In this document: piece by piece, positions 22,178 to 33,019 of the stretch | Layout of the letters: the number at the start of each line of letters is the position of its first letter | Position numbering within the stretch: position 1 is the stretch's first letter | Source: Parelaphostrongylus tenuis | Taxonomy: Eukaryota > Nematoda > Chromadorea > Rhabditida > Metastrongylidae | Direction: 5' to 3' | DNA: 64,000 bases | Assembly: GCA_019055375.1 (NCBI GenBank) | Contig: JAHQIW010000948.1 | Location: forward strand, 54,603 to 118,602 | Program-made: the position numbers and the translations under genes | Notes under the pieces: generated by a model | Databases searched by the model: none | What the model saw: the letters and a program-made list of their open reading frames with translations, nothing else | What the model was told of the DNA's origin: nothing

Positions 22178-23290
22178 GTCAAGTGATAAGGTCACTTGAT
22201 GTGGCGTTCTCTCAGAGTGATTGATTGTCGATTGTACATGCACGGTTTATGGATGTCTCATAAGGCATTTCCAGTGCTTGGCTTACGTTTCGGCTTTCTC
22301 GTAAGCTTCATGAGTAGCCCGTGTTTTTCGGTTCACCTTTGTAACCAATGGCAGCGGCGCCGAAGAAGTATCACACCACGTCAAGTGATAAGGTCACTTG
22401 ATGTGGCGTTCTTTCAAGTGGTTGGTTGTCGATTGTATTTGCACGGCATACAGCTGTCTGATAAGGCATTCCAAGTGCCAGATGTACGTTTCGGCTTTCG
22501 CGCAAGCTTCATGAACAGCACATGCCGTTCGGTTCATCGGACAACTACTAGTAGCGGCGCTGAAGAAGTATCCCTATGCGTCAAGTGATAAGGCCACTTG
22601 ATGTGGCGTTCTCTAAGAGTGATTGATTGTCGATTGTACATGCACGGTTTATGGATGCCGTATAAGACATTTCCAGTGCTAGACGTACGCTTCGCCTTTC
22701 TCGCAAGCTTCATGAGGAGCCTATGCCTTTCGGTTCACCTTTGTAACCAATGGCAGCGGCGTCGAAGAAGTATCACTCTACGTCAAGTGATAAGGTCACT
22801 TGAAGTGGCGTCCTTTCAGAGTGATTGATCGTCGATTGTACTAGCACGGCTTACGGCTGTATCGCTATTATCTACATCAATACCTTCCAATCGACTATCT
22901 TGAAACCTAGTTTGAAAATCGAACATGGTCTGACAAAACTTTTTGTGCCACTGATGAGACTTGAGAGAAAGCTGAAACGTACATCTAGCACTCGGGGTGC
23001 CTTTAACAGACGTCTGAAAGATTTAAAATATTCTATCAGACTTATTGAATTTTTGAGCGAGATCTCAAAAGAGCCGACTGGAAGGTGTTGATATATATAC
23101 TGGCAAAACAGCCGTAAGCCGTGCATGTACAATCGACAATCAATCACTCTGGAAGAACGCCACATCAAGTGACTTTATCAGTTGACGTAGAGTGATATTT
23201 CTTCGGCGTCATTACGATGAATGCATGGGTGAAGCTGAAGGCACGTGCTACTGATGAGGCTCGTAAGAAAGCCGAAACATACGTCTTGCC
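22178..23290. repeat. Tandem array of a 200-bp unit with a distal inverted copy
   Basis: CGTCAAGTGATAAGG starts units at about 22178, 22379, 22579 and 22782 (spacing 200-203). Each unit carries GATTGTCGATTGTA, a TACGTTTCGGCTTTC block and GCAGCGGCGCCGAAGAAG. An inverted partial copy occupies about 23100-23290. The GTTTCGGC..AAGCTTCATGA block resembles the GAAGAAGGC..CCGAAACGT motif at the ends of the Penelope fragments. Open frames span adjacent units, but only because the period allows it. Confidence 0.75.
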
Positions 23291-23354
23291 ATCGAGGTGC
23301 TTTTTACAGACCTCTAAAAAGCTTAAAATAAGTAACAAAAAATAGTACGTGTGA

Positions 23355-23885
23355 CTTCAGACTGGAACATTACGTAAGAAAAATCGTCAACCTTTTCGAC
23401 TCGACGATTATCCCTGCCCTAACGTATGCAGAAGAAACCTGGTCGCTACGTAAGCAGGACGAAAGATCACTTTGCGTTATCGAACGCGCAGTTGAAGGGT
23501 TGATGCAAGGAGTATCCGTACCTCGCAAATGAGAGAAAGGACCCGAAGTTTCGATCTACGTTAACGATCGAAAATCAGAGACGCCGTTTTACAGGCCATG
23601 ATGTCGAAAATAAGGTGGGCCACACACGTGAGCGCTTCAACAACAACCGATGGACGAGAGCCGTTACCGACTGGATTCCTCGGGACGTCAAGCGCCCCAA
23701 AGGAAACCACTAACCCGCTGGTCCGATTTCTTCACGAAAGCGATAGAAGAAAGATATGATGCTCAGCGAATCCCTAGAGCGAGGGGGACCCACTGGGCTA
23801 CTCTTGCACGCGATAGGGAAAAATGGAAGTGTTGCTGGTACCCGCTCGAGCCACTCGACGATCAACGGGACGACAGGTGATACAG
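23355..23885 (+). mobile_element. 3' end of an RTE-type non-LTR retrotransposon (decayed)
   Basis: Conceptual translation gives the C-terminal end of an endonuclease/reverse-transcriptase LINE: STIIPALTYAEETWSLRKQ early on, then, after frame changes, RKPLTRWSDFFTKA, ERYDA and HWATLARDREKWK. These are the conserved last 130 or so residues of RTE-like polyproteins as I remember them. Several stops and shifts show it is dead. Confidence 0.75.
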
Positions 23886-24329
23886 GTGATATCTACTCAT
23901 TGAGCAAAAGTTAACACAGGTACTTTAAGCCGCTAGGGATTGCTTGCGTCCCCACTATTATTCAGAGGCCTTTTTCGTCGGTCAAAGCTAATTCACTGGA
24001 CTCTTGGCAGCATTGAGAAGCTTAAGAAACGCTGATTCCAATGCCGTACTTGATTTTTGTAAAGGCCTTTTCAGTGAGCTGAAGCAACGAAAAGAAGATT
24101 ACGCATCGCCTTCCCAGTGGTTAACCTTAGCCTGCGGCTTGTTTCACAACTGGTTTTGAAGTAGCAATAAAAATACCCAACAGAAACGATGGAACGAAGT
24201 CTCTTCCACAATTCTACAGAAGATCCAGCTCCAGGAATCCAGTAATCTCGGAAGATTGTTGACAATCATCGATGAAATGACATCACATACAGTGCTCCAT
24301 ATCATTTTCGACAACCTCTTGCCTCCTCT

Positions 24330-25100
24330 ACATTATAAGAAAACAAATGAATATTCGACGCCATTCGCTGGTCAAAAACTTTTCATAAGAGTGTTAGTAA
24401 TCATTCGAAAGCTTAAATCTCTGGCTAATGTACGTGGCTGGTTCTATGACATAAAACCCTTTTACAACGCTGTGAGATTCAAAATTAAATTATGCTTTAC
24501 ATTGGCTGCTCAATTAAACTATTACTTTGCTGGGAGCACGAAAAGCACATGAACGTGTAGAGAAAATCTTCTAGTATCAGAATCAGTCGCTTAATCTGGA
24601 ATTTCTTCCAAAACTTAGAAATGAATCCTAATTGAATAGCAAAAAACGCAATCCCACATGGCCAAGGGAAATCAATCGATAGCCGTGCTGAAACGGGCAT
24701 ATCCTGCGCCCCGCCCCGCAGAATAGCCCAAATCCCCTTGCTCGCGTAGGTGAATTTGACCTTACTTTCCCTGGTCTTTCCAGGAAATAATCACAGCATT
24801 GGAATCCTTGAATCCTACTCTATTGAATGGTCACCGATAGCCTGGAAGAGCTGTGTTTTGAGAGAAAAATGCGCGTGTGAAACACAACGGTTTTCCTTCC
24901 GTAACAACGTCAAAAAAAGGTTTCCTCAAAGATGGGTTACGTACCGCGCTAGCCAGAGTTTTGGGCTTCCGAATGATTACCAACACTTTTATGAAAAGTC
25001 CAGCGAATGAGGTCACATATTTATTTATCGCCTTATAATGGAAAATACTGCGCTTTGATGCAACAGAAACATGGGATAGGGTATAGACAGCCATGAAGAA
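24330..25100. mobile_element. Foldback / MITE-like sequence
   Basis: The block AGTGTTAGTAATCATTCGAAAG (24389 on) recurs inverted near 24970-25000 (TTTTGGGCTTCCGAATGATT), with further copies at 27.6, 27.9 and 33.4-33.7 kb. A short non-coding dispersed element with inverted arms. Confidence 0.45.
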
Positions 25101-25589
25101 GATAATAGGAGAAGTAGGGATGTTCCTCGAGAACGGAGAAAAAAATCGGGTTTAAATCATAGAGGAAATCGCGCGCAGCCTGCGAATTTCACTCTAACTT
25201 TGGTATTCTTCCCTTTGCTCTCTACTTTGACGTTGTCCACACAAATCAAAAGACCGACTTTCTATGAATCTCGGCATTAACGCCTTCGGAACCGTGGACA
25301 CACGGGCCCTGCGTCTCTAGGTGGCAACTCTGGACGGTCTGCTCCACCTCCTCTGCATCTCTAACTGATATATGTAAATTTGAAGGACTGCTAAGAGAGT
25401 AAAAGGACGAAGGAAGTCTCTGAAAGAGGACAAAGATAAAGGAACACCTGAAAGAGAGAAATAAAGGAAGACCTTTGAGTCGTCCGTCCCTCTCCAGTAC
25501 CCTAGTTTTTGACAGCCAATGTGCTTATGGATACTTGTGTGGTCTCTCCTCATAGATAGCGCTAATTCCAGTATAGGGAAACTGTGCTG

Positions 25590-25870
25590 GCTTAGCTATT
25601 TTGTCCCCTGAAGTCCAGAGGTATGCCTACCCGGTGGTTTCCGAGAACAGTCGCCAGCCCTTGTGGATAAGAGAGAGATCACCACCTTACGACTGAGTAG
25701 CCACCAAGACGGTGGTCATCCCTGATAAGGTTTACACTGCGCTGGGCTTTCCAGGTGGAGAGGTCGGACTCCTTTCAGCCTGATTGACCGCGCTGGGGGT
25801 TGAACCCTTCTTGTACAGTGCGAACCCAGGATCACCTCCTATCCACTATGAGGCAGTAAACCACCTAGTA
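25590..25870 (+). repeat. Dispersed repeat, family D
   Basis: Second copy of the 5.07-kb element; see the shared blocks listed there. Confidence 0.5.
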
Positions 25871-26307
25871 GGAAAGGGATGATGTCCCCAAAGGAAGGAA
25901 CTTAGGAGGCTCTTTGAGTCGTCGATAAACTTCCCCCAGAATTTCTGTAGCCGTACAGCTTCACGCTCGCCTGGCATTCTTAATTTTCCTTTTATTATTT
26001 GGTTTCCTGCCGAAATTTCTTTGTGTGCCAAATCCACGGCAAGTCCCTCTTATGCGAGGAGTTCTGAGGAGATCAGTGGGGCACATCGAATAGACATCCG
26101 CGCCACCTCCGTGCTTCCGTACCCCATACCACTCCAAAGAGACCCCACAACACCCACGCAAATCGACTTGACCGGTGCGATCCGGGTACGGGCTGACCGG
26201 TGTGGTCCGAAAACGGGTCGCCAGGTGGGCATGGGACCCAGTGACATCACGGGGCTAATGGGCCTCTCTAACCTCGGGGAGGAGGCGAGCGGAATGAGAA
26301 TGATAGA

Positions 26308-26597
26308 AGGATAAAACTCTTGGTTTTGACCTGTTCCCAAGAGATGCGTCATGAACCCGATTCCATTTGTAGCGTCATAGCTCACTGGATACATAACTGG
26401 CCTTCACACTGACTCGCAATGGCCAGTCAATGTCTGCAGTCAGCGCTCGTATCTACCCAGACAGGTCTGACACCAGTTTGCTGACCCCGCAGAGATCGAA
26501 GGCCTGGTTAGCTTTGAACGGGATCGCACCATCGACCATTGAGTGATTGACCACATAGGCGTCGCGAGCGCCTCTAACCACTGTGCTGCACGCCTAA
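26308..26597 (-). repeat. tRNA-derived SINE, family A
   Basis: Plus strand shows CCCAAGAGATGCGTCATGAA, CTGACTCGCAATGGCC and GATCGCACCATCGACC in the family order. Confidence 0.65.
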
Positions 26598-26869
26598 TTC
26601 ACCAGAATATCAAAAAAAGTCGGGCAGAAAAATACATAGTTATTGGAAGAAAAGAAATCTCCTTCGAAAGCTTAACCAAGAAATAAGGGTCTGTGACTGG
26701 ACGGGGTTACCAGAAGTTAAAGGACCGAACTGACGAATATTGTAGAACCAGTGCTATTTAAAGGTCGTTTGACGTCGACGGCGGTCCTGACACGAACGGG
26801 AATGCACTTTGTGGTAGGCGGGACCTATTTTACTTGCAATCGATGACGCAGTAGTGCGCAGTGTGGCTG

Positions 26870-27430
26870 GCATTGTCCTCTCTCTCATCTCATTCCTCTC
26901 TTTCCTCCTATCCATTTCATTCCTCACTTTCATCCCGTTCCTCGCTTTCATCTCGTCTCCCTCTTTCATCTCTTCCTTCCCTGCCATCTCATTCCTATCT
27001 TTCATCTCGTTCATCTCATCCTCACTTTCATCGCGTCCCTCTTCGTATCGTTCCTCATTTTCATCTCGTTCCTCTCTTTCACCCGTTCCTCCCTTTCATC
27101 TCCTTCCTCCTTTCCTCCTCACTCCTCTGTTTCATCCTATTCATCTCATCCTCACTTTCATACCGATCCTCTCTTTCATCTCGTTCTTCCCTTTCATCTC
27201 ATCCCTCTCTTTCATCTTGTTCTAATCTCATCCTCACTTTCTTTCGTCCCTCATCTTCGTCTCGTTCCTCTCTTTCACCCGTTTCTCCCTTTCATCTCCT
27301 TCCTCCCTTTTCATCTTATTCTTCTGTTTCATCCCATTAATCCTATCCTCTTTCATACCGTTTCTCACCCTCATCTAGTTCCTCTCCTTCATCGCAGTCA
27401 TCACTTTCATTTCCCATCTTATCTTTGGAT
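26870..27430. repeat. Polypyrimidine minisatellite upstream of rsp-6
   Basis: About 560 bases almost free of purine runs, built from degenerate copies of a 15-18-base unit like CTTTCATCTCGTTCCTC. CTCATCCTCACTTTC recurs at about 27016, 27148 and 27228, suggesting higher-order copies. It stops some 30 bases before the rsp-6 acceptor. Open frames through it are by-products of low complexity. Confidence 0.85.
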
Positions 27431-27458
27431 TAATTCTTTTGTAGGTTTTGCTAGTTTG

Positions 27459-27465
27459 TTTTCAG
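27459..27465 (+). promoter_or_regulatory. Likely spliced-leader acceptor of rsp-6
   Basis: GTTTTCAG-type site ending at 27465, nine bases before the ATG. Such a short leader with no upstream exon is typical of trans-splicing in nematodes. Confidence 0.65.
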
Positions 27466-27474
27466 GAAAAAACA

Positions 27475-30400
27475 ATGGATTGCAAGGTGTATGTTGGTGG
27501 GCTTCCTAACGACGCCACTTCGCAAGAGGTTAGTGAATGATCTGTTTCAGTTCTCTGCTGAAGAAAGGGCTTTCCCTGGATTCTCCACAAAGATTTTTCA
27601 TCAGAGTGTTAGTAACCATTCGAAAGCTGAGACCTCAGGCAAAGGCTTTTCGTGACGTTGCTACAGTAGCAGGTTTCCTGCGTTGCAGACGCGCATATTT
27701 CTCGATGGACAGCGTTCTTTCTTTGCGCTATTAGCGATCATTCTGTAATGTAATCATTGCTAATTCCAACGTTGTGCTTATATCCTGGAAAGACCAGTCT
27801 AGTGTGGATTTCACAGCGCTATAAATGTGTGTTTTGAAAAACCGGCAACGTGGGGCCCTAACCAGGAATCTGAGCTTTCAAGTGATTAATAACACTCCTA
27901 CGAAAACTTGTTCTCCAGCAAATGAGGCCGGTTTCTCGTTTGTTCCTCTGTAATCAGAAAAAAGCGCAATTTAATTTCAGAAAAGCCTTACAGCGCTGTA
28001 GCAGTGGAAATAAAGTTGTGTTGCACACGCAATGATTGCTTCGCTGGACACAAATCATCCTCTAGACCATTAGTAATCATCGCGGATTTCGGCGATTCCA
28101 GCAACTTTTTCGTTTTCTAGAACCTTCTCAAACAGAAAAATCCTGATTTCAGATAAGTATCGAGAAAGGAAGCGTTGTTTTTGAATGCTGAAGTGCGGTT
28201 TACAATTCAGAGCACATTGACACAGTGGTTAGAATAGCTCTGCGTCGCACACAAGGTCAATAGTTCAATCTGACGCCCACGGCTCACCAAGCCACCCATC
28301 CATCCTCAGGGGTCGGTAAATTGGTATTAGACTGGCTGCAAGCTTGTCTGAGATGATAGGCAGTACTGACTCGATACAGCGGTAGGCCACCGCGAGTCAT
28401 TTCAAAGGCCAGCTATTTATTCGATTGCCTTAGAACAAAGGTAGAAATTGGAGGCGAAGCGTGGCGCATCTCCAGGGATTGATCAACGACGAGATTTATC
28501 CCTCCATAATGACGCTCTTGAGACACTGGTCAGAAGTGATTGGCGACATAACCGTAGTCGATAGTTCGATCCGCCCTGCGACTAACAGCGCAAAATTCTC
28601 TAGAAATTGACCAGCACCGAGAGCTCTACCCTTTTCTTCCGGCTTTTGTGTGCGACGTGTAAAATGTTACCTAGATTGTTACTTATAGAAGTGTTATATT
28701 ACTGTTTTACAGATCGAGGACGCTTTCTATCGTTTCGGCCGGATCCGTAAAGTTTGGGTCGCTCGTCGTCCTCCAGGGTTTGCATTTGTGGAATTCGAGG
28801 ATAGTCGTGATGCCGAGGACGCTGTGAAGGCTTTGGATGGATCGTAGGTTTCCACCTCTTAGTGGCCTTCCGGTGTCTTTGTAGTTACTTATATACACGA
28901 TTCAGTAGTGTGCGATAAGTTGACGTATATCCGTGGATACTGAGCGATATGTAAAGCTTCCGGTCCCCATGCTGGAGTTGTACCCGCATTTCATCCGTAG
29001 TGGAGCGAAGATAAGTGGTAACAAAGCGATAGCTTTAGTGGTTTAGCGGTAGCATACGCCTGGTAGAGGTGGAACGCGAGTTCAATTCCAGCATGAGGTC
29101 AAGGTTTTGCATATCACTCAACATCCTTGGATATATAGTTATGGCAGCAGAGACCTGTTGTGATAGTGGTAGAAGTTTCCAGTTTCCATTAGGGCTAGTG
29201 TTTAGGAAAAATTTTTTTGGCAAGTTTCCATTAGGGCTAGTGCCATCGCCATCTGTTGGCAGTTTGAGGAAGTGAAATGAGTTGTTGAAGAGATCATCGT
29301 TATTACAGGCGTATTTGCGGAGTTCGTGCTCGTGTCGAGCTCTCGCACGGTCGAGGTCGTGGAGGAGGCGGTGGTGGTTATGGGGGCCGCAGAAGCAGGT
29401 AACGTTTTGTTATATTTTCCAAAAGCTCGAAAAAGTTGTAAGCTATATGAGTTTTTATTAATTCGACAGTGAGATCGTTATTGTGGTGATTGCTGCCGAT
29501 AAGGCAAAAGACTTAGCTAGTAAGCTAAAAGATCATTGAGATTATCTACGACACTAGGATTGTTATAAATTCGTTATAGCTATTTGTAGCTACCTTAACC
29601 CTTACGAGGCCTTGGGCTCACGGCCTCTGAGTCTCCACCTCCGGCGTGTTGCGTCTAATGACGTCTGACATTGCTGGACGCAGGATTCTGAGCGTTAGAC
29701 GCCACTGTTAGGTGCAGCACGTTCAAGGTTAAATATGCGGAGATCGTGGGCCCCATGGTCTAGTAAGGGTTAAGGAATTCAGTGTAATACTTGTTTTAAC
29801 AAGGGTGTCTCAATTATTTTCGGAACAAACCGGTGATATTGACATGTAGTACTTTAGCGGACTTCACTCGTCCGTCCATCCATCGCTACCCCTCCTCTCC
29901 TCTTCCGCATCTCTCCACCATCCCTTCATCATCACAGCGCGTGCATCAAAACTCTACGGCCACGGCCACCTCTACTCTTCTCCACGCTTCACACATGCTA
30001 TATAGATATGCTGTTTTGTTAAAATAGTACCTCTCTTGTGACGAGTGCAAAATCGAAAATGTGCATCGAATAATCACTCAAGCACCACTGGTCAAGCAGC
30101 GCACACTTTTCTAACCAACCAAGAGACATCGTGGCGTCTGTAGGCGGCGAGCTGGTGTTCCATCGACACCAGCCAACACGCAACAGTGCCACACTGCCAG
30201 ATTGGTCAGTTAATACGTTGTCAAGCGAATTATCTCGTATGGGTATAATTCAGTGAGAGGCGTCGTTTTTTTAGTTACCCATACAGATCGCGCTCTCCTC
30301 GTCGTGATCGTGGACGCTCTCGTAGCCGTGATCGCCGAAGCCGTTCTCGCTCCAGGTGAGGTAATTTATTTTTCTTTTATTTTTTAGAGCTTGTTTTCCA

Positions 30401-32782
30401 TAAAGCTCTCTCAAAGATCTTTTTTTCACTATATTACTTTTCGTAGTGGTTTGCAGTGCGTGTCATTGCATTAATCAAGAAAACCCCAGTCGTAGGTCTC
30501 TTCAACCGTTAGGAGTAGTGCGTTGATTTCTTCACCTGGCACGCGGCGTGGTCGACTGGCTGAGTGGGCTCGTTCGAATGACAGTGGTTCAGCTTTCTGA
30601 CGGAATTTATATTTTTTTTGTCTCTAAGGGGGTTTTGTGGCCACAAGAGAGCATGACTGAGATCTCAAAAGGCTATCGGTATAGACTTTCGCCAATGCTT
30701 CCTAGTAAACAATAGAATGATACAGTTGTTTGTCAAAAGTAAAATTCATGTACTGCGATGTGATTATACTTGCAAATGGTTTTCCGGAAGTATTTGTGTA
30801 CCTTTTGAGAATTCGCTATAAGATTTACGGTGGCAATAAACATGAATCCTCTGTAGAGTATTGTGACGCTGCTCATCGTCGATGTTGTAACAAGTAATCA
30901 GACAGTAGAATAAGAATGAAGAAATCAAATAGTTACCACATTTGTATCGCGGCACACACCCATTGCAGTAACCTCCAGCAAGTCGAGACGCAGCAGATTG
31001 TGTATCGAAAACCATGCTGAAGTTGCAACAGTAGCTTGCACAAAAGTGGTTAAGCACATTATATTAACTCTTTTAGTGAGTTTAGGCACTAGAGCAATTA
31101 GCGCTAAATTCATTAATTAGTAGTAATTGAAATTGCTTAGCACCAATATTCAAATTATGCCCCATCAGCCTCAACACATTCTGCCATCATATCTCAGACA
31201 ACTAATTGATGACGAGCTCATAGAGCTCGTCATCGTTGGATTTAAAGAACGATGTCAATCCTCCATGCAAATGATTAATGTCTCGAAACTTCGTGTTTAC
31301 GAAGGGCTCCAGCGAGCGGAAGAGGTGCTAGTTAGATGGCGACAAGACATGACTGTATGACAGATGATCCAACAACTTCAAGCCCAGTTTGGTCACATTC
31401 TCTTTGTCAATCTGGTGACACACAACCTTGCATTGTCTTGAAGTAGCGCGGGATTGCGGCGACGTTGAAAGGCCCGGTAGCAGCAGTACGTGTACTCACA
31501 GTAGCGCGGCGTTGATCGTCTTTTGATCAGGCACCAAGTCTTAGTGACTGAGTATCACCTCTTCCGGTAGCTGGAGCATTGCCTGAGCAATGAGATGTTT
31601 CGAGGCATCAATCTTTATATGGAGGATTGACAACTTTTTTTGAATCAAAGGATGACAAGTCGCTATGAGCACGGTATCGATTTCCCCGGAGAGATGGCAT
31701 AAATCCGCTGAGGCTCATGGCGGATGTTTCGAGCAGTGTTGTTAAGCAATTCCAGATTCTGTTTGATTAATTTGATGTATACTGCTCTAGTGCGGAAACT
31801 TATGAAAAGACTTAATAGCATAAAGCCACCATAAAATGCTGTGATTTTTTCTATCGGGTTTCCATGCATAGTTTTATAAGGTGTTTTGTTGCGAGTCATA
31901 GCATTTGAACAGTTATCTCAGGTCGTTTTCAATGCTATTTTGAAAATAAAACAATTGAAATTCAGAAATCTGCTGATTAAGCGCAACTCCGATGTAGTTC
32001 TAAAAGTGCGGATTTCCATAATTGTTTTTCTCCATTTTTAAGTCTATCGCTGTACTTCACGTAGACCGTTAATTAAAAAGGATTTTATTTGATGGGACGG
32101 TTGATTTTTTCACATTGTAGGTGAAATTTGAAGCTATAGCGAATGCGCCAAAATATTTTATTTTAAGTCAATGCTTAAACTTAGCGCCATGAATGTGCCA
32201 AGCTCTTAGTGCGTTAATCTATTTGCCAAAAAAATTCGAAATCTAGAAGAAGTAGTTCATCGGAACTAATAATTTCATGCTCACTGTCTATAAATCTGAC
32301 ACAATTAGTAGTTAGTTTATATCACCCATTATCACAATTTATTTTTGGATCACAGCACTTCTTGCATCTACGAGGGAGTATTGCGAAGAGGGTCGAACCG
32401 GACCTTGTATATCACCTTGAGTTTGATACACTGCATCACTAGCTATTGCGCCAGAGTTGGTTTACAAAAATGAAGGTTCATAAAAAATGACCTCTTATTA
32501 TTCTTCATATAAGGCATTCTACTTCAAATGTAATGATTTTGGTCAAGTTTCGGGACGTTTTACCATCATTTTTTCCAGTATGATACGTGCTACGAAAGTA
32601 TTTGTGGCTATCCATCTTTCATTTGTACAGATAATTCACGTGAAATAATTTACATTCAAATATCTTCAAGTTGATTGATTAAAGAGAAGTCCGATATTTT
32701 CAGGAGCCCAAATTACAGAAGCCGCTCTCCTCCAAATGGAGACCGCCGTTCACGTAGTCGATCTCGTTCGCCGTCTCCGTAA
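27475..32782 (+). CDS. rsp-6: SR-family splicing factor (SRSF3/SRSF7 type)
   Basis: Five exons, 27475-27528, 28713-28843, 29309-29398, 30275-30355 and 32704-32782, with matching phases and standard splice sites, give 144 residues. Residues 4-75 are an RNA-recognition motif with RNP2 (VYVGGL, 5-10) and RNP1 (GFAFVEF, 40-46). A Gly-rich hinge ([13 protein letters not shown]) follows, then an Arg/Ser domain to the C-terminus (many RS and SRSP steps). This is the layout of C. elegans rsp-6 and vertebrate SRSF3/SRSF7: a nuclear RNA-binding protein that promotes exon definition and mRNA export, controlled by SR-protein kinases. There is no zinc knuckle, as in SRSF3. Exon 4 has two possible acceptors 12 bases apart (TTTTTTTAG ending 30274 and ATACAG ending 30286), both in frame. 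Introns 2 and 4 contain SINE, MITE and mariner debris. Confidence 0.95.
28206..28502 (+). repeat. tRNA-derived SINE, family A
   Basis: Plus-strand copy with a worn head (ACAGTGGTTAGAATAGCTC), CACCAAGCCACCCATCC, and the end GGGATTGATCAACGACGAG. Inside rsp-6 intron 1. Confidence 0.7.
29030..29150 (+). repeat. tRNA-derived SINE, family B
   Basis: TTAGTGGTTTAGCGGTAGC (box A) and GCGAGTTCAATTCCAGC (box B) are followed by the family tail ATATCACTCAACATCCTTGG. In rsp-6 intron 2. Confidence 0.6.
29595..29773. mobile_element. TTAA-flanked miniature element, 179 bp
   Basis: TTAA on both sides (29595 and 29770). Ends CCCTTACGAGGCC and its partial inverse TCTAGTAAGGG. No coding capacity. Inside rsp-6 intron 3. 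Confidence 0.7.
30925..31035 (-). other. Candidate small Cys-containing exon, antisense in rsp-6 intron 4
   Basis: On the minus strand an acceptor (GCAACTTCAG) is followed one base later by ATG, a 27-residue open stretch with [10 protein letters not shown], and a GTAACT donor. An acceptor-preceded block downstream (ending near 30850) would add a few residues including one more Cys and then a stop. No signal peptide is visible. This could be a tiny gene or coincidence; I do not recognise it. Confidence 0.2.
31180..31640 (-). mobile_element. mariner transposase remnant (C-terminal part)
   Basis: Minus-strand translation, with stops, shows LLQDNAR (around the second catalytic Asp region of mariner transposases) and HLFRSLEPF, the conserved C-terminal block. 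A sibling lies at 58.08-58.53 kb. Inside rsp-6 intron 4. Confidence 0.6.
32375..32460 (-). repeat. Worn tRNA-like SINE head
   Basis: Plus strand has GAGGGTCGAACCGGAC (inverse box B) and TGCATCACTAGCTATTGCGCC (inverse box A). Very degenerate. Confidence 0.3.
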
Positions 32783-32995
32783 CAGCAGCGTGCAGATCAG
32801 CTTTGTCGTTGTCTGCTCCCATCTCTTTTCTTTTTTCTTTTTGATTTATCGACATGATAGACGTACTTGTAATGGAAGTGCGGTTCACAGTTTAGTTTAC
32901 TGGTTCACGGCTGTTAATCTCCGTCGTTACCACCAATTGTTATGTTGTATTTGTGTGTGTCTCGGTAGAGACGCGGTGATGTTCTTTTGTTCAGT

Positions 32996-33001
32996 AATAA
33001 A
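32996..33001 (+). terminator. Polyadenylation signal of rsp-6
   Basis: AATAAA 214 bases after the rsp-6 stop codon, in a T/G-rich 3' UTR. Confidence 0.65.
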
Positions 33002-33019
33002 TCTTCAAAAGTCATTACC

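Larger units (their letters stand above)
21383..27455. other. Repeat-rich intergenic region between the SCYL1-like gene and rsp-6
   Basis: Six kilobases without a supportable gene: a partial family A SINE (21690-21845), a 200-bp tandem array, a LINE 3' end, foldback/MITE sequence at 24.3-25.1 kb (the block ATTCGAAAGCTTAAATCTCTGG and its inverse), one end of a TTAA-type element at 25277, a family D repeat (25590-25870), a family A SINE (26308-26597) and the polypyrimidine array. The two genes on either side are divergently transcribed. Confidence 0.6.

Noticed and set aside
22196..22828. Open frames of 130 and 76 codons
   Set aside because: They arise from a 200-bp tandem repeat; no protein family is recognisable and the inverted copy is broken.
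26021..26394. Overlapping open frames of 97 and 114 codons on both strands
   Set aside because: A GC-rich patch where stops are scarce, running into a SINE; neither translation looks like a protein family.
26854..27340. Open frames of 123 and 159 codons
   Set aside because: Low-complexity polypyrimidine array; Ser/Leu/Phe repeats come from CTTTCATCTC units in any frame.
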